Assembly: GCA_001302245.1 (NCBI GenBank)
Contig: LGYU01000009.1
Location: 472,744 to 536,743 of the forward strand
DNA length: 64,000 nucleotides
Direction of reading: 5' to 3'
DNA from: Chitinophagaceae bacterium PMP191F
Lineage (GTDB): Bacteria; Bacteroidota; Bacteroidia; Chitinophagales; Chitinophagaceae
A model generated the notes under the pieces. The model saw only the letters and a program-made list of their open reading frames with translations. It was not told the origin of the DNA and made no database searches. Positions 33,383-42,501 of the stretch are shown here, piece after piece. Position 1 is the first letter of the stretch. Every line of letters starts with the position of its first letter. Both the position numbers and the translations under genes were made by a program.

Positions 33383-34411
33383 ATGTCTGCCAGGAATATA
33401 ACATCCATAACAGCCCGTGCTGTATCTGCCACGGGATTGTTGTTTCTCATGCTGACCACGCATACGGCTTTGGCCAATAAGGAAACGGTAAAAATAAAAG
33501 GGGAAGCTGTTGGTATCGGTGACTCCAGGAAGATATACCTGCAACGCTATTACAATAAGATGTTCTTTGTAATAGATTCTGCGGTAGTATCGGGCGGTAA
33601 GTTTTCTTTTTCTTCCAAAATAGAGGTGCCGGAATTGTACGGTATCTCTGCCGATACAACTTCGTTGTCTACTTTGTTTGTGTTTATTGACAGCAAAAAT
33701 GAGCTATCTGTTTATCTTGATACTGCCAGGGGCGGCAGAAACTCAAGAATAAAAGGATCTGAAGCCAATGATCTTTACAAAAAGTACCAGCAGAATGCCC
33801 GCAATGTAAATATTGAAGAGTTCATAAAACAACAACCGGCTTCTATTGTATCAGCGTTTGTATTGTACAGGTATTTTTCACCTGAGCTATCTGCCGATGA
33901 CGTCGTGAAATACACCAACCTGCTGGATAAGTCACTTGCAGGAACACAATATGTAAAATTGCTGAAAGCGTTGCCAACAGCTTTGCGCAACACGGCCATT
34001 GGTATAAAAGCGCCTGATTTTACATTATCCGATCCCAACGGTAACCCCGTGAAATTATCTGATCATTTTGGAAAATACCTGTTGGTGGATTTCTGGGCTT
34101 CCTGGTGCGGTCCCTGCAGAAAGGAGAATCCTAATGTAGTGCGGTTGTATCACCAGTACAAAGACAAAGGTTTTTCTGTGTATGGTGTTTCACTGGATAG
34201 TAAGAAAGATGCCTGGATTGAAGCAATTAAAAAAGATGGCCTGGAATGGACACATGTTTCTGATCTGTTGTTCTGGGATAGCGGTCCTGCAAAACTGTAT
34301 GGTATCAGGGGCATACCTGGTAATGTATTGCTTGATCCTTCCGGGAAGATTATTGCAAGAAACCTGCGTGGCGAAGCACTGGAGAAAAAACTGGCAGAGT
34401 TACTGCCCTAA
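33383..34411 (+). CDS. TlpA-family thiol-disulfide oxidoreductase with N-terminal DUF4369-like domain
   Basis: 342 residues with a signal sequence (about 1-30). The N-terminal beta domain (about 33-125, KIKGEAVGIGDSRKIYLQRYYNKMFFVIDSAVVSGGKFSF) is of the DUF4369 kind. The C-terminal thioredoxin fold (about 205-342) contains the active site WASWCGPCRKENPN with Cys242 and Cys245, and a cis-Pro loop GIRGIPGNVLLDPSG. Such proteins reduce disulfides in the periplasm. It is the third gene of the SusC-SusD operon, ended by a strong terminator, so its reductase activity may serve the imported substrate or the transporter. Confidence 0.93.
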   Translation: MSARNITSITARAVSATGLLFLMLTTHTALANKETVKIKGEAVGIGDSRKIYLQRYYNKMFFVIDSAVVSGGKFSFSSKIEVPELYGISADTTSLSTLFVFIDSKNELSVYLDTARGGRNSRIKGSEANDLYKKYQQNARNVNIEEFIKQQPASIVSAFVLYRYFSPELSADDVVKYTNLLDKSLAGTQYVKLLKALPTALRNTAIGIKAPDFTLSDPNGNPVKLSDHFGKYLLVDFWASWCGPCRKENPNVVRLYHQYKDKGFSVYGVSLDSKKDAWIEAIKKDGLEWTHVSDLLFWDSGPAKLYGIRGIPGNVLLDPSGKIIARNLRGEALEKKLAELLP

Positions 34412-34427
34412 TACTGCTATACAAAAG

Positions 34428-34467
34428 AAAAGGATATTATTCCGTACCGGAGTAATATCCTTTTTTA
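34428..34467 (+). terminator. Strong, possibly bidirectional terminator between the TlpA operon and the convergent kinase gene
   Basis: A 16-bp stem (34429-34444 with 34448-34463, AAAGGATATTATTCCG on the left, one G-T pair), a 3-base loop and six T at 34461-34466. Its A-rich left side makes it usable for the convergent histidine kinase gene, whose stop is at 34505. Confidence 0.92.
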
Positions 34468-34504
34468 TTTATTGAACCCGGATACGTTATTGATGAACCT
34501 GATA

Positions 34505-36562
34505 CTATACCGTGGTACCAGGGAAAAGAATATAGAAGGTGGTGCCTGCATTTTCCCTGCTGTCGAACCATATTTTGCCGCCTTGCTGTTCTACAATCTG
34601 CCGGCTGACAGATAAACCGATACCAAAAGATTCTTCTCCTTCCGTGCCTGCGCGTTGTGCTTCTGCCACCACGTCAAACACTTTGGATTTTAAATTGTCC
34701 GGAATGCCAATGCCATGATCTTTTACCATGACCAGGATGCCGTCGTCTGTTTTATTAAGTGTAACCAGGATCGTGCTGCCGGCAGGACTGAATTTGGATG
34801 CGTTGCCGATAAGGTTTGCAATAACACGCCATAGCGAATCCTGGTGAAGTGCCAGTGTAACCGGTACAGTGCTTACCTCCAGGAATTGCTTTTTGGCCTG
34901 TATCTTATGTTGCAGCAATTCCACACAGTAATGAATCAGTGCTTCCAGGTCAACAGGTTCTTTAGGTAGCTCCTGCACCTTTACCCGAAGCAGATCGTTT
35001 ACAAGCTTTAAAGAATTGTCACCTGCTGTTTTTACCAGTTTCCACATGGTCTTATTATCGGCAATAGCAGTATTGTCATCTATCATCATGGTAGCGGCAG
35101 ATACAATTGCACCAATCGGGTTACGCAGATCATGTGCCACTATTTTCATGATCTTTGAATTGTCTTTTTCACTTTGCAGCAAGGCTGCTACCATGGTTTT
35201 TTTCTGGGCATTGGTATCTCTTAAAGTGGCAATGTGTTTGCGCGAACGTTTCAGGTGGAACCAGGTGATCAGTGCAATGATAATGGCCATTAGCAATATA
35301 GCGGCAGTACCAAAAAGATAAGCTGTTTTGATCTGGTTGTTTTTCTGCAGCATTTCTACTTCAAAACGATGCTGATGTTCTTCAAATGCCTGGTCCATAT
35401 CAGACTGGTTCAATGCGCTTTTTACTTTGCGCATGGAGTCATCAAACGCGTAGTAGCGTTTCATGTAGTAATAGGCCACCGGTATATTATTTGTTTTTTC
35501 AGCGTATTTCCATTTCAGGTTGATCCATTTGCCTACCACCTGATCATTTTCGAGGCTTTTACCTCTTCCGGAAAGGATATCTTTTTCCAGCTCGTTGAGC
35601 AGGGAGTCTGTTTGTTTGTAATGATCAAATTTCAGATACAGGTCAGCCAGTTTGGTTTTGGCTGTTTGTGCATCTTCTATAGCAAAACCTTCTTTATCGT
35701 TGATGCGGATGCTTTCTCTTAAATGTTTTTCTGCTTCATTGAAGTTGCGTAACCTTGCAAAAGCACCGCCCAGGTTGCCTTCTATTACACCTGTGGCAAG
35801 ATCTATAAAATCATTTTTTTCAGGCCAGTATGTTTTGTTTGTTTTTACAAACTGAAGTGCTTGCTGATAGTAATGAACAGCACTGTCTGGTTTGCGGGCT
35901 CTTTCATAACAGAGGGCAATGGTGTTGAGCACACCTTGCGGTAAAATGAATTGATAATAAAATGCATTGGTGGCAGGTTTACAGCTTATAGCCTGTTGGT
36001 AAGCATCCAGCAGGTAGGGAACTGCTTTCAGAAATTCTTCTTTGGCATAACAGATGAGTCCCAGCGAATTACTGAAGTCCGTAAGACTACAGGTATCCAG
36101 GTTCTGTTGTGCAAAATTTCTGCCGTCGAAATAACTGTCAAATGCCTGTGTAAATTTCTTTTCAGCCTGGAATGCACTGGCTTTTTCGTAGAGAGAATGC
36201 GCATATTCAAATTTGTATTTAGATTCACGGCCTTCCAGTAACCTGAACATGCTGTCTATGTATTGCCAGCGGAGGATGCCATCAGGTTTTACGTTACTAT
36301 AAAAGCCGATCTTTAACCTGTACTTTCTCCAGAGATCACCGGTGCCACGGCGGGGGGTAACATTATACACGGAATCAAGATAGGGCATAGCACGTTCCGG
36401 CACCTGATCCTGTAGCTGGCTTACTTTATCGGCTATACTATCTGTCCAGGAAGGATGGTCTGGATAAGCAGGTGTTAAACGACAGGAGAAAAAAGTACAT
36501 ATAAATGATAATAGCAAGATAAACCGGCAACAGGTGATGTGTAACGGGCGTGTTGGATACAT
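34505..36562 (-). CDS. Sensor histidine kinase with periplasmic TPR repeats
   Basis: 685 residues. The N-terminus is a hydrophobic signal ending in TFFSC (Cys27), so it may be lipid-modified. TPR-like helical repeats fill about 100-375, a membrane helix lies at about 405-425 (FGTAAILLMAIIIALITWF), followed by a HisKA domain with His477 in the VAHDLRNPIGA H-box, and a HATPase_c domain (about 555-680: NLIGNASKFSP, VKDHGIGIP, GIGLSVSRQIVEQQGGKIWF). It has no receiver and no response regulator gene beside it. It presumably senses an envelope signal through TPR contacts and phosphorylates a distant regulator; the lone receiver at 9365 is too degenerate and distant to call a partner. Confidence 0.92.
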   Translation of the reverse strand: MYPTRPLHITCCRFILLLSFICTFFSCRLTPAYPDHPSWTDSIADKVSQLQDQVPERAMPYLDSVYNVTPRRGTGDLWRKYRLKIGFYSNVKPDGILRWQYIDSMFRLLEGRESKYKFEYAHSLYEKASAFQAEKKFTQAFDSYFDGRNFAQQNLDTCSLTDFSNSLGLICYAKEEFLKAVPYLLDAYQQAISCKPATNAFYYQFILPQGVLNTIALCYERARKPDSAVHYYQQALQFVKTNKTYWPEKNDFIDLATGVIEGNLGGAFARLRNFNEAEKHLRESIRINDKEGFAIEDAQTAKTKLADLYLKFDHYKQTDSLLNELEKDILSGRGKSLENDQVVGKWINLKWKYAEKTNNIPVAYYYMKRYYAFDDSMRKVKSALNQSDMDQAFEEHQHRFEVEMLQKNNQIKTAYLFGTAAILLMAIIIALITWFHLKRSRKHIATLRDTNAQKKTMVAALLQSEKDNSKIMKIVAHDLRNPIGAIVSAATMMIDDNTAIADNKTMWKLVKTAGDNSLKLVNDLLRVKVQELPKEPVDLEALIHYCVELLQHKIQAKKQFLEVSTVPVTLALHQDSLWRVIANLIGNASKFSPAGSTILVTLNKTDDGILVMVKDHGIGIPDNLKSKVFDVVAEAQRAGTEGEESFGIGLSVSRQIVEQQGGKIWFDSRENAGTTFYILFPGTTV

Positions 36563-36833
36563 TCCCAGGAATTAGTTTAGGTAAATTGGTTTTTTATTAT
36601 AGGTTGAGCCTTGTGCCTGTAAAATTGCTGCTTTTCCGGGAAATACATTCTCTCTTCAGGCTGCTGGTAATACAATGTGTATAAATTATGCAGTCATATT
36701 TGTTCTAAATCAAAAAAATGCGGCTCGGTTCATGTTTTAGCTTGCTGTTAGCGATATAATATTGTTATTATGGTTTTTGCTAATGCGTGGTGTAATATAA
36801 CGATGATCTGTAAAACAGGTTATGCATTGCCTG

Positions 36834-37733
36834 TTATTTTTGTGAAACCTTTTTCCGGTACTTGACCGGCGATATACCCATGAACCTTGAAAAAATGCGG
36901 GAAAAATAATACTGGTCATAAAATGCCAGTTCACCGGCAATCTGTTTTACCGGTTTTCGGGTAAAAGCCAGCGACTGGCAGGCATCCTGGATCTTCAATT
37001 GATTAAAATATTCAACCGGTGAAAAGCCGGTCTGTTGTCTGAACAATGTAGAAAAATGAGAAACAGACAAATGGCAATAACCTGCAAGGTCGTTTAAGGT
37101 GAGGGTACTGTGCAGCTTGTTCTTCATCAGTTCAATGGTGGCAGCAATAGGATCGGCGGGTTGCGTGGTGGCTACGCGATTGTATTTTTCCTCATACAGC
37201 AATGAAGATAAGAAATGATAAAAGATCATATTGGCATAACGCAGATTGTCTATACTGTAACCATTCTCCAGGTTAAAGCAAATCTCTTCAAACAACCGGA
37301 TGCGGTTTTCATTGTAAGACAGATAGGGCAGGTAGTTTTGTGAATTATTGGTGATCAGATCTACCACAAAGGTTGCAATGTCGCCTTTAAAATGTACCCA
37401 GTAAATAGTCCATGGATCGGTATCATCCACACCGTATTTGTGTGGTGTACGTGCAGGTATTACAATGAAGTTGGAAGGAGAAATATCCATCTTTTTCTTA
37501 TTGATGGTCACCCAGCCATGTCCTTCCACACAATAGATGATAATGTGCTGGCTAATACCATGCGGACGATCAATGTAGTGCTGATGTGCTTTGGGATAAT
37601 AGCCAATGTCTGTAATATAGATCTGCCTGGTAACAGGATCTTTCTTTAAAAATTCAGTATCGATCTTCTGTGGCAATACAATAAGTTTCTGTCCTTCAAA
37701 ACCTTGTCTTTTACGTAATTTCTTTACTGCCAT
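36834..37733 (-). CDS. AraC-family transcriptional regulator with cupin sensor domain
   Basis: 299 residues. An N-terminal AraC-type sugar-binding cupin (about 45-150, HYIDRPHGISQHIIIYCVEGHGWVTI ... VIPARTPHKYG) is followed by a C-terminal double HTH (about 205-295, LNDLAGYCHLSVSHFSTLFRQQTGFSPVEYF and ELAFYDQYYFSRIFSRFMGISPVKYR). It is divergent from the SusC gene at 37891 with a 157-base gap, so it very likely controls the downstream glycan operon in response to a sugar. A TGTGGTAGATC-type operator could not be picked out by eye. Confidence 0.93.
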   Translation of the reverse strand: MAVKKLRKRQGFEGQKLIVLPQKIDTEFLKKDPVTRQIYITDIGYYPKAHQHYIDRPHGISQHIIIYCVEGHGWVTINKKKMDISPSNFIVIPARTPHKYGVDDTDPWTIYWVHFKGDIATFVVDLITNNSQNYLPYLSYNENRIRLFEEICFNLENGYSIDNLRYANMIFYHFLSSLLYEEKYNRVATTQPADPIAATIELMKNKLHSTLTLNDLAGYCHLSVSHFSTLFRQQTGFSPVEYFNQLKIQDACQSLAFTRKPVKQIAGELAFYDQYYFSRIFSRFMGISPVKYRKKVSQK

Positions 37734-37890
37734 AGACTGGTGGTTGTATTTGACATGACCGTATAAAAGTCCATCTTTTTCATAAAAAATCCTATTCTCC
37801 GGCTAAAAAAGGAATACGAATTTTGACAGTGCAGCCAAAATATCCATCTTTCTCATTGGATACAATTTATTTAGACCAAAAACGATTGCA

Positions 37891-40800
37891 ATGAAAAAAT
37901 TGTCCTTCTTTCTTTTTTTCACCACTATAGCACTGTGTAGCCTACAGGCCCAGGTACCATCCCGCATCTTAAAAGGAAGGGTAACGGATGCAGAAACCAG
38001 GTTGCCTGTTGCAGAGGCTTCTGTAAGTGCTACCGGTGAAAATGCACTGGGTATCACTACCGTCAATGGTACTTTTTCTATAAGCGTAAAAGGCAAAGCG
38101 ATCCTGGTGATCAGTCATATCGGATACAAAACTCAAAGTGTCAATATTGCCGAAACAGATACTGCTATACAGGTTGCATTGCAAAAAGATGCAGATGCTC
38201 TGAGTGATGTGGTAGTGATAGGTTATGGTAAACAGCAGAAAAAAGATGTAACCAGTGCTATTTCCAGTATTTCCGGAAAAGAGCTGCGGGAGCTGCCTGT
38301 TACCAATATCAATGCAGCGCTGCAATCGCGTATACCGGGTATGCAGGTAGTGAACTCCGGTTATCAACCCGGTGCTGGTACCAATGTGCGCATCCGTGGT
38401 ATCAATACCATTACACAGGGAACAGGCCCCATTTATGTAGTGGATGGAGTAGTAGTAACTTATGATTTGCGCGAGATCAATCCCAATGATGTAGAATCAA
38501 TAGATGTATTGAAGGATGCATCTGCTGCCGCCATTTATGGTTCCCGTGCTTCAGAAGGGGTTGTGATCATTACTACCAAAAAAGCCAACAGCGGCAGAAC
38601 TACGGTAAACTATGATGCTTATTACGGCGTGCAGAAGATGATCAAAACCTACGATTTTGTTGATAATATCAATGACTACGTAAACCTGCGTCGTGCCGGT
38701 CTGAGCGATGAAGACCCGGTGGCATGGCCCAATGGGCCTGGCATTGACAGCCTGTTGTTCAATGGAGAAGAAAGACGCAATATAGCTGCCGGCAGATGGA
38801 CAGACTGGGTAGGTGCAGTAACACAAGTGGCGCCGCAGATGAGTCATACCCTTAGTGTATCAAATGGCTTTGGTAAGAATAAGTTTTACCTGAGTGGTAA
38901 CTACCTGAACCAGGATGGTATCATCAAAGGTTCAAACTTTGTACGCTATTCTGTGAAGGCTAACATGGAATCGGAGGTTAGTACAAAACTGAAGGTGGGT
39001 ATCAATACCAATTTTTCACACATCAAAAATGATGTAGTGAGTAATGAGGTGTTTTACAATGCCGTAACCATAAGTCCGTTGATGTCTATATACGATTCAA
39101 CAGGTAAACCTTCTGCCAATATAGACCCTTCCAGCGGCAACCTTTTGTTCAATAACCCGGTTACACTTACAAGGTCGCCGGTGCACAATATTGATGACCG
39201 TTTTTTGGGTAACCTGTTCGGCGAATATAAGATCATTCCGAACCTGGTATTCAGAAGCAGTTTTGGTGTGGACGTATACAAAAACCAGCGTTTTGAATAT
39301 TACCCGCGTACCACCAGTACAGGGTTTGCCAAAAAAGGCATTGCGAAGGTGCAGAACTTCGGCTGGCGCGATTTTCTATGGGAAAATACCCTGGCCTATA
39401 GTTATTCTCCTTCATCAGATCATGCATTTGATTTTCTTGCAGGCGCCACGTACCAGCAGCGGAGACAGGAATGGAATTACGAAGAGGCTTCCGGTTTCCC
39501 TACCGATGATCTGACTTATAAAAATATGGGACTGGCCAGCAATCGTGATGTAATTGCCAGTGATTATTTTAACTGGTCTGTTTCCTCGCTGCTGGGACGT
39601 GTTATTTATAAGTTCAAAGGCCGCTACATTATCAATGGTACCATACGCAGGGACGGTTCTTCCCGTTTTGGTGCAGAAAATAAATACGGTTATTTCCCCT
39701 CTGTAAGTGGCGCATGGCGTGTGATTGATGAACCATTTATTGGTCTTAAAACAAAGGCTATTATCAATGATGCCAAGATCCGTGTAGGGTATGGTGTGGT
39801 GGGTAACCAGGAAATACCGATAGCGGCGATCTTCACGCAGATGAATCCCGGTGCTTACCCGTACAATGGTTCATCACAGACCTCTGGTTTTCAACTGGGC
39901 ACCAGCACACAAGGTAACCCTGCGCTGAAATGGGAAAGTCAGCGCCAGTTCAATGCCGGTCTTGACCTGGCCGTATTCAACAATCTGGTACGTGTAACAT
40001 TCGATTATTACAATAAAAATATTCATGACCTGTTGCTGAATAACCCACTGGCACCTTCACAGGGATTTGACAGCAAATGGATCAATGTATCGCAGATGAA
40101 TACCCGTGGTATAGACCTGGGTGTAAAACTGAGTCTTATCAGGAAAAGAAACTTTGACTGGCAGATGGATATCAACTGGTCAAAGTTTACTACAAAGATC
40201 ACCAAACTATTGCCGGGTGTGGATTCTCTCAGCCCCTACCTGAAAGTAGGAGAGGCGCCCAACAGCCTGATTGTTGATTATATATACGATGGCCTTTATC
40301 AGAAAGGTGATAATTTTTCACTCAACCCCGGTGCACGTCCCGGTGATATACGTGTAAAAGATCTTGATCACAATGGCACTATCAATCAGTACGACCGTAC
40401 TATTGTGGGTAGAACCATACCCAAAGGCTGGGGCGGTATCTGGAGCTACTGGCGGTACAAACAATTCTCTATGACTGTATTTGCCAACTATACCTACGGG
40501 CATGATATCAGTAATAAAGCATACCAGGACTATCTGTATTATTCCAGCAAAACAGCTACAAGAACCATCAAAGCAGGTTTGAACTACTGGCGTCCTGATA
40601 ATACGCAAACAGATGTACCACGTCCCAACCAGTTTGGCAGATCATTGCGTGCATTGCCGGCAGGTACTTCCAGCTTTATAGTACAGAAAGGCGATTTTAT
40701 CCGTATCAGGAATATTACGCTTGCTTATGATGTGCCATCTGCTTTGTTAAGCAAAGCGCATATCAATTCACTGCGTGTATATGTACAGGCTGTAGAACCA

Positions 40801-40908
40801 TTCCTGTTCACAAAATATAAAGGTATTGATCCGGAGATCAGCGTGGGGCAGTATGATACATATCCCCGTTACCGTACTTTCCTGTTCGGCGCACAACTCA
40901 GTTTTTAA
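37891..40908 (+). CDS. SusC/RagA-family TonB-linked transporter of a glycan-utilisation operon
   Basis: 1005 residues. Signal peptide (about 1-20), carboxypeptidase-regulatory-like domain (about 27-105, LKGRVTDAETRLPVAEASVSA), TonB-box-like DVVVIGYGKQQKKDVTSAIS, plug with PIYVVDGVVV and SIDVLKDASAAAIYGSRASEGVVIITTKKA, and a barrel ending LSF. No STN domain, so control is probably through the divergent AraC gene. It opens a six-gene same-strand run (SusC, SusD, glycosidase, DUF5107-TPR, mutarotase, sugar porter), which implies uptake of an oligosaccharide or glycoside. Confidence 0.96.
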   Translation: MKKLSFFLFFTTIALCSLQAQVPSRILKGRVTDAETRLPVAEASVSATGENALGITTVNGTFSISVKGKAILVISHIGYKTQSVNIAETDTAIQVALQKDADALSDVVVIGYGKQQKKDVTSAISSISGKELRELPVTNINAALQSRIPGMQVVNSGYQPGAGTNVRIRGINTITQGTGPIYVVDGVVVTYDLREINPNDVESIDVLKDASAAAIYGSRASEGVVIITTKKANSGRTTVNYDAYYGVQKMIKTYDFVDNINDYVNLRRAGLSDEDPVAWPNGPGIDSLLFNGEERRNIAAGRWTDWVGAVTQVAPQMSHTLSVSNGFGKNKFYLSGNYLNQDGIIKGSNFVRYSVKANMESEVSTKLKVGINTNFSHIKNDVVSNEVFYNAVTISPLMSIYDSTGKPSANIDPSSGNLLFNNPVTLTRSPVHNIDDRFLGNLFGEYKIIPNLVFRSSFGVDVYKNQRFEYYPRTTSTGFAKKGIAKVQNFGWRDFLWENTLAYSYSPSSDHAFDFLAGATYQQRRQEWNYEEASGFPTDDLTYKNMGLASNRDVIASDYFNWSVSSLLGRVIYKFKGRYIINGTIRRDGSSRFGAENKYGYFPSVSGAWRVIDEPFIGLKTKAIINDAKIRVGYGVVGNQEIPIAAIFTQMNPGAYPYNGSSQTSGFQLGTSTQGNPALKWESQRQFNAGLDLAVFNNLVRVTFDYYNKNIHDLLLNNPLAPSQGFDSKWINVSQMNTRGIDLGVKLSLIRKRNFDWQMDINWSKFTTKITKLLPGVDSLSPYLKVGEAPNSLIVDYIYDGLYQKGDNFSLNPGARPGDIRVKDLDHNGTINQYDRTIVGRTIPKGWGGIWSYWRYKQFSMTVFANYTYGHDISNKAYQDYLYYSSKTATRTIKAGLNYWRPDNTQTDVPRPNQFGRSLRALPAGTSSFIVQKGDFIRIRNITLAYDVPSALLSKAHINSLRVYVQAVEPFLFTKYKGIDPEISVGQYDTYPRYRTFLFGAQLSF

Positions 40909-40928
40909 TCTTTCAAAATTGTCTTGCC

Positions 40929-42443
40929 ATGTGTATAATAAAAAACAACATTTACCGGCCATACATATTTATAACAGTATTTATACTGCTGACAGCATCG
41001 GCCTGCAGCAAAAAATTAGACATCACACCCGAAACATTTGTATCTCCTGAGGAACTGTATAAAACAGAGCAGGGCGCTGTGGCAGGTGTTACTGGTATTT
41101 ACCGAAAAATGATGGAACTGAATAACGGAGACTATTATTTTGTAGGGATCGTTGGTACCGATGAAGGAAAAACAACATCTTTTGTACCTACCTGGGGTGG
41201 TTATTGGCAGCACTATGATGGCATTAATAGTTACAATAGTTTGCTGACTGCCCAGAACCAGTTGGTACAGGGAACCTGGAATGCTTTGTATAAAGGAATT
41301 GTAAATGCCAATGACGCAATCAGGTATATTCCATCAGCATCAGCTTCGCAACAGGTTAAAGACCGTTTGATGGGAGAGGCAAAGTTTCTACGGGCAGTAT
41401 ATTACTTTAAACTGGTGCAGTTTTTTGGCGGGGTGCCCATGCCTACAGAACAGGAAGATCCTGTGGCTGATGCCAATGGTGGTAAACCCAGAAGCAAGGA
41501 AGAGGATGTGTATGCACTCATTATTGCTGATCTGAAATTCGCTGCTGATCATTTACTGAGCAAAGGAAATGCAGAAACAGGTCATGCCAGTAAAGAAGCT
41601 GCACAAACGCTGCTGGGTAAGGTATACCTGACGCGGAAAGACTATAATAATGCAAAACTGACCCTGCAGCCGTTGATGACAATATCGAATGTGGCATTGA
41701 TGGCCAATTATGCCGACCTGTTTAAAGAAGAGAATGAGAATAATATAGAGTCATTGTTTGAGATACAATACACCAACGAGAATGGCAACACCAACGGACA
41801 GGCAAATACATTGGGTGGATGGCAGATACCGAATACCTACAGTGGCGGCGGCGGACATGTGGTGATCCCCACTGATTATTACAGCAATAGTTTTGAAAGT
41901 GGTGATACCAGGCGCGATGCTTCTATACGCTATGTTTTTTATGATGCAAACGGCAATATGGTAGATTACTCATGGTGGGCTGATGTAGGAAAACCACATG
42001 TAAAGAAATATGATATTACACAGGGAAAATCACTGAATGGAGGACTTTCTTCGCGCAACCTTTATTACCTGCGTTATGCAGATGCGATACTGATGTATGC
42101 AGAAGCACTGAACGAACTTAATGAAACTTCCAATGCATTACCCTTACTGAATAAGATACGCAATAGGGCAAAGTTATTGAATTGGGAAACCGTAATGGGT
42201 CATCAGCCCAGCCAGCAGGAAATGCGTGATGAACTGCTGAAAGAACGTATGCGTGAACTTGGTTTTGAAGGATGGCGCTGGTGCGACTTGAAAAGGACCG
42301 GTAAACTGCTGGACCAAACCAAAACATATAACAAGGACGCTACACCTTATATTTCGCAAAAGAACCTGTTGTTCCCGATATCATCCAGGGAGTTTGAATT
42401 AAATCGTGCACTTAAACCCGGTGATCAGAATCCTGGTTTCTGA
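40929..42443 (+). CDS. SusD/RagB-family glycan-binding lipoprotein
   Basis: 504 residues; lipobox LLTASACSKK with Cys near residue 26. SusD signatures are LMGEAKFLRAVYYFKLVQFFGGVPMP (about 145-170), NARLTL-type TPR helices, NLYYLRYADAILMYAEALNEL (about 375-395) and the C-terminal LFPISSREFELNRALKPGDQNPGF, the standard SusD ending. It starts 20 bases after the SusC stop. It forms the outer lid of the transporter. Confidence 0.96.
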   Translation: MCIIKNNIYRPYIFITVFILLTASACSKKLDITPETFVSPEELYKTEQGAVAGVTGIYRKMMELNNGDYYFVGIVGTDEGKTTSFVPTWGGYWQHYDGINSYNSLLTAQNQLVQGTWNALYKGIVNANDAIRYIPSASASQQVKDRLMGEAKFLRAVYYFKLVQFFGGVPMPTEQEDPVADANGGKPRSKEEDVYALIIADLKFAADHLLSKGNAETGHASKEAAQTLLGKVYLTRKDYNNAKLTLQPLMTISNVALMANYADLFKEENENNIESLFEIQYTNENGNTNGQANTLGGWQIPNTYSGGGGHVVIPTDYYSNSFESGDTRRDASIRYVFYDANGNMVDYSWWADVGKPHVKKYDITQGKSLNGGLSSRNLYYLRYADAILMYAEALNELNETSNALPLLNKIRNRAKLLNWETVMGHQPSQQEMRDELLKERMRELGFEGWRWCDLKRTGKLLDQTKTYNKDATPYISQKNLLFPISSREFELNRALKPGDQNPGF

Positions 42444-42501
42444 TTAAACAGCAATAGCAGACATGTCAGCAGGAACTGTAATAATAAAACATACAGGCAT
42501 A

